A program made the position numbers and the translations under genes. From a bacterium (lineage in GTDB: Bacteria; 4484-113; JALSIF01): a stretch of 14,356 nt of DNA. Shown here in pieces: positions 8,190-13,827 of the stretch (the first letter of the stretch is position 1; every line of letters begins with the position of its first letter). The stretch covers positions 1 to 14,356 of the forward strand of contig JALSIF010000209.1 in the NCBI GenBank assembly GCA_026981635.1. Direction: 5' to 3'. The notes under the pieces were generated by a model. That model did not search any database and was not told the origin of the DNA. It saw nothing but the letters and a program-made list of their open reading frames with translations.

Positions 8190-9530
8190 CTAGCGGCGGG
8201 AAAGCATTGAGCCGATTACCCCCCTAAGCCCCTTCTTGCTTGCCCGCTTCATCAGCCGGCGCATCTCCTTAAACTGCCTGAGCATGCGGTTTACCTCCTG
8301 GACCGAGGTACCCGAGCCCAGGGCGATGCGGCGGCGGCGGCTGGCATTTAGGATCTCGGGGCGGCGGCGCTCCTCCGGGGTCATGGAGTCAAGAATGGCC
8401 AGGATGCGCCTGATCCCCTTCTCCCCCTGCTCGGCCATCTCCTCGTCTATCCTCAGCCCGGGGACCATCTGGAGTACCTTGCTAAGCGGCCCCAGGCGCC
8501 TCACCTGGAGGAGCATTGCCCGGTAGTCGTCCAGGTTGAAGCGGCCCTCTAGCAGGCGCCGCTCCATCCCCTTGGCCTCCTTGAGGTCCACCTCCTGGCG
8601 TACCTTCTCCGCCAGGCTGGCCACGTCGCCCATCCCCAGGATGCGGCTGGCCACCCGCTCGGGGTAGAAGGGCTCCAGGTCCTCCACCCGCTCGCCCACC
8701 CCCAGGTAGAGCAGGGGACGGCCGGTAACTGAGCGGATGGAGAGGGCGGCGCCGGCCCGGGCGTCGCTGTCAAACTTGGAGAGCACCACCCCGTCTATCC
8801 CCACCTGGCGGTGGAAGTTCTCTGCCGTGGTGAGGGCGTCCTGGCCGGTCATGGCGTCCACCACCAGCCAGGTGGCGTCGGGGGAGATGTGGGAGGCAAG
8901 CTCCCGAAGCTCCGCCATCATCTCCTCGTCAATGGAGAGGCGCCCGGCGGTGTCAAAGATGACCGGCCAGCGGTCCTCCCGCCTGGCCCTCTCCAGGGCG
9001 CTCCGGGCCACCTCCAAAGGGGAATCGGTCCCACCTGCATCCTCCGGGCTGTAAACCGGAACACCGATCTTTTCTCCCAAAGTGACCAGCTGGAGCACCG
9101 CCTGGGGGCGCTTGAGGTCGCAGGCCACCAGCAGGGGACGGCGGCCCAGGCGCATGAGGCGCAGGGCCAGCTTGGCAGCGGTGGTGGTTTTGCCCGAGCC
9201 CTGCAGACCCACCAGCATCAGGCGCCTGATCTCTCCCCCGGCCAGCGGTTCCTTCCCCTCTGCTGGACCACCCAGCAGGTCCACCAGCTCCTGGTAGACG
9301 ATGCCCACCAGCTGCTGGACCGGGTTCAGGGACTCAACCACCCTTGAGGAGAGGGCCTTCTCCCTTATTCGGGCGGTGAACTCCTTTACCACCGGCAGGC
9401 TCACATCGGCCTCCAGCAGGGCAAGGCGAATCTCTCTCAGTCCCCGCTCCACCTCCTCGGGAGAGAGGGTGCCGCGGCGGCGAAGGCCGGCAAAGACCTC
9501 GCCCAGGCGATGCTGGAGGTTCTGGAACAC
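8190..9530 (-). CDS. ffh: Signal recognition particle GTPase Ffh (SRP54)
   Basis: Protein core of the signal recognition particle. It binds signal sequences of nascent membrane proteins with its M domain and uses GTP with FtsY to hand ribosomes to the translocon. 446 residues: N domain 1-90 (LREIRLALLEADVSLPVV), G domain with GLQGSGKTTT (108-117), DLKRPQAV, DTAGRLS (193-199) and SKFDSDARAGAALS (251-264), then M domain from about 325 with LQMVPG, DSMTPEERRRPEI and the RNA-binding RRRRIALGSGTSVQEVN stretch. The start is GTG 9530, which gives the standard MF-N-L beginning; an ATG 8 bases upstream is out of frame. No Shine-Dalgarno is visible, and a TATAGAAT lies just upstream (see promoter). Its stop faces that of the helicase across 8 bp. 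Confidence 0.97.
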   Translation of the reverse strand: MFQNLQHRLGEVFAGLRRRGTLSPEEVERGLREIRLALLEADVSLPVVKEFTARIREKALSSRVVESLNPVQQLVGIVYQELVDLLGGPAEGKEPLAGGEIRRLMLVGLQGSGKTTTAAKLALRLMRLGRRPLLVACDLKRPQAVLQLVTLGEKIGVPVYSPEDAGGTDSPLEVARSALERARREDRWPVIFDTAGRLSIDEEMMAELRELASHISPDATWLVVDAMTGQDALTTAENFHRQVGIDGVVLSKFDSDARAGAALSIRSVTGRPLLYLGVGERVEDLEPFYPERVASRILGMGDVASLAEKVRQEVDLKEAKGMERRLLEGRFNLDDYRAMLLQVRRLGPLSKVLQMVPGLRIDEEMAEQGEKGIRRILAILDSMTPEERRRPEILNASRRRRIALGSGTSVQEVNRMLRQFKEMRRLMKRASKKGLRGVIGSMLSRR

Positions 9531-9536
9531 GGCGCC

Positions 9537-9544
9537 ATTCTATA
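9537..9544 (-). promoter_or_regulatory. Possible -10 element of ffh, nearly leaderless
   Basis: On the - strand TATAGAAT is followed by GGCGCC and then the GTG start of ffh. If TAGAAT acts as the -10 box, transcription would begin at or next to the start codon, which agrees with the absence of a Shine-Dalgarno. No convincing -35 is seen 16-18 bases upstream. Confidence 0.35.
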
Positions 9545-9563
9545 CCCGGGCAGGAGGGGAAGG

Positions 9564-9576
9564 TGGGCTTAGCCCA
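9564..9576. promoter_or_regulatory. Short dyad in the divergent intergenic region
   Basis: TGGGCT-T-AGCCCA is a perfect dyad with 6-base arms, placed between the divergent ffh and zinc-finger gene starts. It could be an operator or a small hairpin. A related GGGCT-A-AGCCC dyad occurs inside pstC at 1119-1129, so it may be chance or a recurring sequence habit. Confidence 0.25.
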
Positions 9577-9593
9577 AACCGGCCTATCACGGT

Positions 9594-9599
9594 TATCAT
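9594..9599 (+). promoter_or_regulatory. Possible -10 element for the zinc-finger/tsaE/lpxC run
   Basis: TATCAT lies 20 bases before ATG 9620 in the 89-bp divergent region and is the best -10 match on this strand. No clear -35 accompanies it. Confidence 0.25.
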
Positions 9600-9619
9600 C
9601 TAAGCCAGGGCAGGATCCT

Positions 9620-10063
9620 ATGGCATCTACCCTTCCCAGTCTGGAGCTGTGGCGGCTGCTGGTGGCACTGCTCCCCTACCGCCAGCGCAGCCACCTGAAA
9701 GGATCCATCGCCGAGCTAGAAGGGCTGGCCGAGCGCATCAGGCGGAGAGAAGCAGAATTGGAGAGGATGAACCGCAGGCTGCTCTTCCCTCCCGAGCTGC
9801 TCTCACCCCACCGGCTGGAGGAGGCCATCGCCGAGCGCAAGCGGCTGGAGAGGGAGCTGGTTGGCTTTCGCACCCAGTTTGACCATAAGCTGAGCGAGTT
9901 TATTCACCTGGTGGTAGAGGGAATGGCCCTGAGGAGGTGCGCCGAGTGCGGCCTGTTCTTTCGGCCCCGGGTCAAGGAGCACCACTTCTGCTCCCCGGCC
10001 TGCCGCAACCGCCACTGGCGGAGGGAGCGGGCGGCAAAACAGGGGGAGGCGGCTGCTAGGTAG
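9620..10063 (+). CDS. Small coiled-coil protein with C-terminal CGNR-like zinc finger, function unknown
   Basis: 147 residues, not recognised as a named family. About residues 28-90 are a charged, Leu-rich helical stretch likely to form a coiled coil (LEGLAERIRRREAELERM and EEAIAERKRLEREL). The C terminus holds four cysteines, Cys107-x2-Cys110 and Cys124-x3-Cys128, ending FCSPACRNRHWRRERA. This spacing and the basic RNR-W-RR tail resemble CGNR-type or other treble-clef fingers, which suggests nucleic-acid binding, but that is inference. ATG 9620 has AGGA 4 bases upstream; an in-frame GTG at 9563 is less likely because it would run through the intergenic dyad and promoter region. It is divergent from ffh and leads tsaE by 9 bp, so it is probably co-transcribed with tsaE and lpxC. 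No signal peptide. Confidence 0.8.
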   Translation: MASTLPSLELWRLLVALLPYRQRSHLKGSIAELEGLAERIRRREAELERMNRRLLFPPELLSPHRLEEAIAERKRLERELVGFRTQFDHKLSEFIHLVVEGMALRRCAECGLFFRPRVKEHHFCSPACRNRHWRRERAAKQGEAAAR

Positions 10064-10072
10064 AGGTACTCT

Positions 10073-10564
10073 ATGGGGACCACCCGGCCAGTCTTCACCA
10101 CTTCCAGCGCAGAGGAGACCCGGAGGCTGGGCAAGCTTATCGGCCAGCGCATCTCCTCCCCCATTGAGATTGACCTGATCGGACCGCTGGGGGTGGGAAA
10201 GACGGTGCTGGCCAAGGGGATCGCCCAGGGGCTGGGGATTGACCCTGACCGGGTGATCAGCCCCACCTACCTGGTCATGGAGTGCCACCAGGGCCGTCTT
10301 CCCCTCATTCACCTAGACCTTTACCGGCTGAGGAAGCGAAGCGACCTGCTCCTTCTGGGGCTGGAAGGGGAGGAGCTGGAGGGGGCGGTGGTGGTCATTG
10401 AGTGGGCCGAGCGCATCCCCCTTGAGCTGGGGCTTCCCCGCCTGGAGGTGCGCATGAGTCCCACCGATGAGGGAAAGGTAAGGATTGAGTTTTTAGCAGC
10501 CGATGAGCGAGCAGAGGAGATTATGATCGGTCTCACCGAGGAGGCTTGCCAGCCTCCCGCCTAG
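10073..10564 (+). CDS. tsaE: tRNA threonylcarbamoyladenosine biosynthesis ATPase TsaE
   Basis: P-loop ATPase (formerly YjeE) that supports the TsaB-TsaD complex in making t6A at position 37 of ANN-decoding tRNAs; cytoplasmic. 163 residues, near the family norm of 150-160. Walker A GPLGVGKT is at 37-44, the switch-like SPTYLVME at 63-70, HLDLYRL at 80-86 and the Walker B-like VVIEWAER at 107-114, all in the expected order. ATG 10073 is preceded by GAGG with a 6-base spacer. It sits 9 bp after the zinc-finger gene and 12 bp before lpxC. Neither tsaB nor tsaD is in the window. A perfect 7-bp hairpin lies in its last codons. Confidence 0.93.
   Translation: MGTTRPVFTTSSAEETRRLGKLIGQRISSPIEIDLIGPLGVGKTVLAKGIAQGLGIDPDRVISPTYLVMECHQGRLPLIHLDLYRLRKRSDLLLLGLEGEELEGAVVVIEWAERIPLELGLPRLEVRMSPTDEGKVRIEFLAADERAEEIMIGLTEEACQPPA
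10540..10557 (+). other. Perfect hairpin in the last codons of tsaE
   Basis: GGAGGCT-TGCC-AGCCTCC forms a 7-bp stem with a 4-base loop, ending 19 bases before the lpxC ATG. No T run follows, so it is not a standard terminator. It could be an RNA processing or stabilising site between tsaE and lpxC, or a by-product of coding sequence. Confidence 0.4.
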
Positions 10565-10567
10565 AAT
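10562..10567 (+). promoter_or_regulatory. Possible -10 element of lpxC overlapping the tsaE stop
   Basis: TAGAAT includes the tsaE TAG stop, and 9 bases (CTGGCCGCC) separate it from the lpxC ATG. There is no Shine-Dalgarno for lpxC. The layout mirrors TAGAAT-GGCGCC-GTG at ffh. A -35 is not evident. Confidence 0.3.
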
Positions 10568-10576
10568 CTGGCCGCC

Positions 10577-11395
10577 ATGATCAGAGCCACCCTGGCGAGG
10601 CCGGTAGAGGTTTCAGGTCAACCTATCTTTTCCGGCGGAGAGAGCAAGGTCAGGCTGATCCCGGCTGAAACGCCGGGCGAGGGGATCCGCTTCTTCCACC
10701 CCGGGGGGGAGAAGTTTCGCCTAAGCCCCGCCCTGCTGGGGGAGGGGAAGCACTGCACCCTGCTTGAGGGGGCGGGACTTAGGGTGGCGATGACCGAGCA
10801 TCTGCTCTTTGCCCTCCTCTGCCTGGGCATCACCGACCTTGGGGTGGAGGTGGAGGGGGAGGAGCTTCCCGGTCTGGACGGCTCATCCCGCCCCTGGATT
10901 GAGGCGATGGGCGAGGCGGGCAGAGTGGAGCTGGAGGGGGAGGTCAGGCCCCTGCAGCTTGGAGTTGATCTTCGGATTGAGCTGGAGGGGGCATGCCTCA
11001 TCGCCCTACCGGCGGAGGAGCTAAGGGTGGACTACATCCTCAGCCATCCCCACCCGGTGGTGGGTGATCAGTATGCCTGGGTGGGAAAGGAGACCGACCT
11101 AGCGGAAGAGATCGCCCCCGCCCGCACCTTCGTCACCACCGAGGAGGCGCGGGCGATGATTGAGCGGGGGCTGATATCTGAGCCCAACCCGGAGCATGCG
11201 GTGGTGGTGGAGGAGGGCGGCTACTCCAAAAAGCTTTACGCCCCCAACGAACCTGCCCGGCACAAGATCCTTGACCTGCTGGGTGACCTCTACACCCTGG
11301 GCCGGCCGGTGGTGGGACACCTCATCGGAATAAAGAGCGGCCACCTGCTCAACCACCGTCTGGCTCGCAGGCTGGCCGCTCTCTATCCCGGCTGA
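10577..11395 (+). CDS. lpxC: UDP-3-O-acyl-N-acetylglucosamine deacetylase LpxC, divergent
   Basis: Zinc amidase that removes the N-acetyl group from UDP-3-O-acyl-GlcNAc, the committed step of lipid A synthesis; cytoplasmic. 272 residues, somewhat short against about 305 in E. coli, mostly because the C-terminal tail is missing. Catalytic and zinc residues are kept: Glu74-His75 in MTEHL, LDGSSRPW, ARTF (182-185), His229-Lys230 and Asp233 in RHKILDLLGDL, and His256 in KSGHLLN. Two usually conserved sites differ: the N-terminal G-L-H-(S/T)-G motif reads PIFSG, so E. coli His19 corresponds to Phe18, and the mid-domain GGS-type loop reads SEPNPEH. ATG 10577 matches the expected N terminus but has no Shine-Dalgarno. 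It is last in the zinc-finger/tsaE/lpxC run and converges with htrA across 21 bp. Confidence 0.9.
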   Translation: MIRATLARPVEVSGQPIFSGGESKVRLIPAETPGEGIRFFHPGGEKFRLSPALLGEGKHCTLLEGAGLRVAMTEHLLFALLCLGITDLGVEVEGEELPGLDGSSRPWIEAMGEAGRVELEGEVRPLQLGVDLRIELEGACLIALPAEELRVDYILSHPHPVVGDQYAWVGKETDLAEEIAPARTFVTTEEARAMIERGLISEPNPEHAVVVEEGGYSKKLYAPNEPARHKILDLLGDLYTLGRPVVGHLIGIKSGHLLNHRLARRLAALYPG

Positions 11396-11416
11396 CCCCG
11401 CAAAAGGAATGCCTCA

Positions 11417-12880
11417 TCAGGGGAGGGGGAAGGGGAACTCGGGCTCGGAACGCTCCATAAACTGCTCGGGCTTCAGCTCCTGGAGCACCACCACCACCTC
11501 CTGCTGCTGGTCCTTCTTGCCGTCCCGGGCAATGAGCACCCGGATGCGGTCGCCCACCTCCTGCTGCATGATGAGGTCAATCACCTCTTTGGTGGTGGTG
11601 ACCTTGGTGCCGTTGATGGCCAGGATCACATCGCCGGCCCGAATGCCCGCCTTGTCGGCGGCGCCACCCTTGGTCACCGACTGGACGAAGACTCCCTCCT
11701 TCACCTCCAGGGAGTCGTAGAGATCGGGGATGGCCTCCTTGAGGTCGGAGACGGCGATGATCATGATTCCCATGCCGGGGTAGCGTACATCGCCCCGCTC
11801 CATCAGCTGCTTGATGGTCTTCTTGACCTCGTTTATGGGGATGGCAAAGCCGATCCGGTCGGCAGCGGGGATGATGGCCTCGTTGATACCGATCACCTCG
11901 CCCTTCCAGTTGAGCAGGGGGCCGCCGCTGTTGCCCCGGTTGATGGCGGCGTCGGTCTGGATGAGGTTCTTTATTCCCCTGGGGTCTCCGGCGTTGGGGG
12001 CGTGGACCTCCTCGGTGGTGCGGCCCAGGGCGGAGATGATTCCCGCGGTGACCGTGTGCTGGAGACCAAAGGGACTTCCGATGGCGATGGCCGGCTCTCC
12101 CACCCGGAGCTTGTCGCTGTCGCCCAGGCGGGCGTAGGGGAGCTTCTTCTTGGGCTCAACCTTGATTACCGCAATGTCTTTTAGCGGGTCAGCACCCACC
12201 TTCTTCGCCTTGAGCTTGGTGCCGTCCAGGAAGGTAACGGTGATCTCGTCACCGCCGGCGATAACGTGGTAGTTGGTGACGATGTAACCGTCTTCGCTAA
12301 TCACAAAGCCCGAGCCCTCACCGCGGAACTTGAAGGGGGGTTTTAGCTCCATCTTCGGTTCCAGCTCCTCGGGCAACTCAAAGAAGAAGGGGCCGAAGCG
12401 ATACTGGCGCGTTCCCTCCCGGTCCTTCTTTTCGGGCAGCTCGCGGGGGGCGGGTTTCTCTTCGGCAGACTCCTCGGAACCCTCCTCACCTCCTCCGGAG
12501 ACCACCTGGATGTTGACTACGAAGGGAAGGGAACGTTCGGCAAGTTCAGCGATCCAAAAGCTTCCCTCCCCGGGGGACTGGATGGTGCCGCTGGGAGCCA
12601 GGTTGGCATAGCTGAGGGCGGGGGGCGGCGAGCTGAAGCTGTTGGCCGGTCCGGAGGCCAGCCGGTTGTAGGTGGCGGCAAAGACAATGATCCCTCCAAG
12701 CAACAGTCCCAGCAGAAGAAGGCTGAGCCCCTTGAAGAAGGTAAGCTCCCGCGCCATCTGATCGCCCTCCCCCCTGGAGGGACGCCGGGGAGACGGGGCG
12801 GGGGTGGGGGAAATCCTTTCCCCCCCTCCGGAGGGAGAAACAGGGCGGCTCTCCTTGGGCTCAAAACCTTGCCTTTCCAT
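11417..12880 (-). CDS. Membrane-anchored HtrA/DegP-family serine protease
   Basis: Envelope quality-control protease, 487 residues. A cytoplasmic Pro/Ser/Gly-rich segment (1-42) is partly encoded by a palindromic element. A membrane anchor lies at about 46-68, followed by an acidic linker, then a trypsin-like domain with catalytic His205 (TNYHVI), Asp235 (KDIAVIKV) and Ser318 (GNSGGPLL). A single PDZ domain occupies about 366-468 (GVFVQSVTKGGAADKAGIRAGDVILAING region). One PDZ plus an anchor is closer to DegS/HtrA-like than to two-PDZ DegP. ATG 12880 has GGGAGG 8 bases upstream; a second start at ATG 12757 (Met42) also has GGAGGG, supplied by the palindrome. The ribosome-binding site of the first start sits in a hairpin. 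It ends with tandem TGA TGA and follows kdsA by 84 bp. Confidence 0.93.
   Translation of the reverse strand: MERQGFEPKESRPVSPSGGGERISPTPAPSPRRPSRGEGDQMARELTFFKGLSLLLLGLLLGGIIVFAATYNRLASGPANSFSSPPPALSYANLAPSGTIQSPGEGSFWIAELAERSLPFVVNIQVVSGGGEEGSEESAEEKPAPRELPEKKDREGTRQYRFGPFFFELPEELEPKMELKPPFKFRGEGSGFVISEDGYIVTNYHVIAGGDEITVTFLDGTKLKAKKVGADPLKDIAVIKVEPKKKLPYARLGDSDKLRVGEPAIAIGSPFGLQHTVTAGIISALGRTTEEVHAPNAGDPRGIKNLIQTDAAINRGNSGGPLLNWKGEVIGINEAIIPAADRIGFAIPINEVKKTIKQLMERGDVRYPGMGIMIIAVSDLKEAIPDLYDSLEVKEGVFVQSVTKGGAADKAGIRAGDVILAINGTKVTTTKEVIDLIMQQEVGDRIRVLIARDGKKDQQQEVVVVLQELKPEQFMERSEPEFPFPLP
12765..12840. repeat. Composite GC-rich palindromic element inside the htrA N terminus
   Basis: Two hairpins flank a spacer of about 35 bases. 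At 12765-12781 CCCTCC pairs with GGAGGG over a 5-base loop. At 12824-12835 CCCTCCGGAGGG is a perfect palindrome, flanked by TTTC (12817-12820) and GAAA (12837-12840). The element encodes about residues 14-39, rich in Pro, Ser, Arg and Gly, before the membrane anchor. It resembles REP/BIME-like elements; similar shorter palindromes lie in pstA and uvrD. Confidence 0.45.
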
Positions 12881-12964
12881 CGCAGCTACCTCCCAACCTG
12901 AGTTGGACTAGACACCTTGCTAATTGGGATCAAACAGATATGACCAGCCCAGGACGGCTCTTGT
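12881..12964. other. 84-bp gap between kdsA and htrA
   Basis: Contains the htrA ribosome-binding-site hairpin and a weak promoter candidate (TTGATC, 15-base spacer, TCTAGT on the - strand). After the kdsA stop only a 4-bp AGCC/GGCT stem is seen, so no convincing terminator; htrA may be read from both its own promoter and kdsA. Confidence 0.3.
12886..12911 (-). promoter_or_regulatory. Hairpin over the htrA ribosome-binding site
   Basis: In the - strand RNA, UCCAAC pairs with GUUGGG around a UCAG loop (five Watson-Crick pairs and one U-G), and outer CUA pairs with UAG. The Shine-Dalgarno GGGAGG (12889-12894) lies wholly within the structure, GGG in the stem and AGG in an internal loop, 8 bases before the ATG. 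This could be a small RNA thermometer or just a weak structure. A possible -10 (TCTAGT, 12907-12912) with TTGATC 15 bases upstream would, if real, start transcription inside the hairpin. Confidence 0.35.
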
Positions 12965-13819
12965 TCAGCCATCTTCGGTAGAAGCACCCTTGACCACCCG
13001 GTCAATGGAAACTACCCGACTGAGGGCTTCCTCCACCTCACCCAGGGGAAGCATATTGGGCCCATCGCTGAGGGCGCGATCGGGGTCGGGATGGACCTCC
13101 CAGAAGAGGGCGGCGATCCCCTGGGCTACTGCGCTGAGCGATAGGGGGAGGACGAACTCACGGTCACCGCCTGAGGCCCTGCCCAACCCACCGGGACGCT
13201 GGACGGCGTGGGTGGCGTCCATCACCACCGGACAGCCCAGCCCCTTCATCACCGCCAGGGAGCGCATGTCCACCACCAGGTTCTGGTAGCCAAAGGAGGA
13301 TCCCCGCTCGGTAAGAAGAATCCCCTTTGCTCCACTTTCCCTGAGCTTCTCCACCACATTTACCATCTCCCAGGGGGAGAGAAACTGGCCCTTCTTCACA
13401 TTGACCGGCTTTCCGGTCCCTGCCGCCGCCACCAGCATGTCGGTCTGGCGGCAGAGGAAGGCGGGCACCTGAATTAGGTCTACCACCTCGGCCACCGGGG
13501 CGGCCTGCTCGGGCAGGTGAAAGTCGGTGGTCACCGGCACCCCCACCTCCTCCCGGACCCTGGCCAGCACCGAAAGCCCCTCTTTAAGTCCCAGCCCGCG
13601 GTAGGAGTGGATGGAGCTGCGATTGGCCTTGTCAAAGGAGCTCTTGAAGATGTAGCCCACGCTGAGGTGCTGGCAGATCTCCTTTACTGCATGGGCTACC
13701 TCAAGGCAGAGGGATGCGGATTCAATCACGCAGGGGCCGGCGATGAGCACCAGGGGCAGGTGGTTGGCCAATTTGAGATCTCCCACGCTGACCGTGGGGG
13801 CAGGCTGATGGCTGGTCAT
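12965..13819 (-). CDS. kdsA: 3-deoxy-D-manno-octulosonate 8-phosphate synthase KdsA, metal-dependent type
   Basis: Condenses phosphoenolpyruvate with arabinose 5-phosphate to give Kdo 8-phosphate, the precursor of the lipopolysaccharide inner-core sugar; cytoplasmic. 284 residues, the usual length. Diagnostic stretches are FKSSFDKANRSSIHSYRG (58-75), PAFLCRQTD, NVKKGQFLSPW, GYQNLVVDMR and LGRASGGDREF. The four expected metal ligands are all present: Cys30 in AGPCVIES, His204 in DATHAVQ, Glu241 in WEVHPDP and Asp252 in LSDGP. Cys30 (Asn in E. coli) places it with the metal-dependent, Aquifex-like class. ATG 13819 fits the family N terminus; its ribosome-binding site is weak. It starts 8 bp after the DUF1844 stop, so the two are probably co-transcribed. 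Confidence 0.97.
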   Translation of the reverse strand: MTSHQPAPTVSVGDLKLANHLPLVLIAGPCVIESASLCLEVAHAVKEICQHLSVGYIFKSSFDKANRSSIHSYRGLGLKEGLSVLARVREEVGVPVTTDFHLPEQAAPVAEVVDLIQVPAFLCRQTDMLVAAAGTGKPVNVKKGQFLSPWEMVNVVEKLRESGAKGILLTERGSSFGYQNLVVDMRSLAVMKGLGCPVVMDATHAVQRPGGLGRASGGDREFVLPLSLSAVAQGIAALFWEVHPDPDRALSDGPNMLPLGEVEEALSRVVSIDRVVKGASTEDG

Positions 13820-13827
13820 CTCGGCGC

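Noticed and set aside
8177-8194. GCTAG...CTAGC between the helicase and ffh stops as a bidirectional terminator
   Set aside because: Only 5 paired bases, two of the CTAGs are the stop codons themselves, and there is no T run on either side.
8740-8790. Altered Ffh guanine-recognition stretch SKFDSDARAG in place of TKLDGDARGG
   Set aside because: Lys and Asp needed for guanine recognition are kept, and similar SKFDSD or FDSDTRGG forms occur in other phyla, so it is ordinary variation.
9563-9619. GTG 9563 as start of the zinc-finger gene
   Set aside because: It would translate the dyad and the best promoter candidate; ATG 9620 has an AGGA nearby and begins the helical protein.
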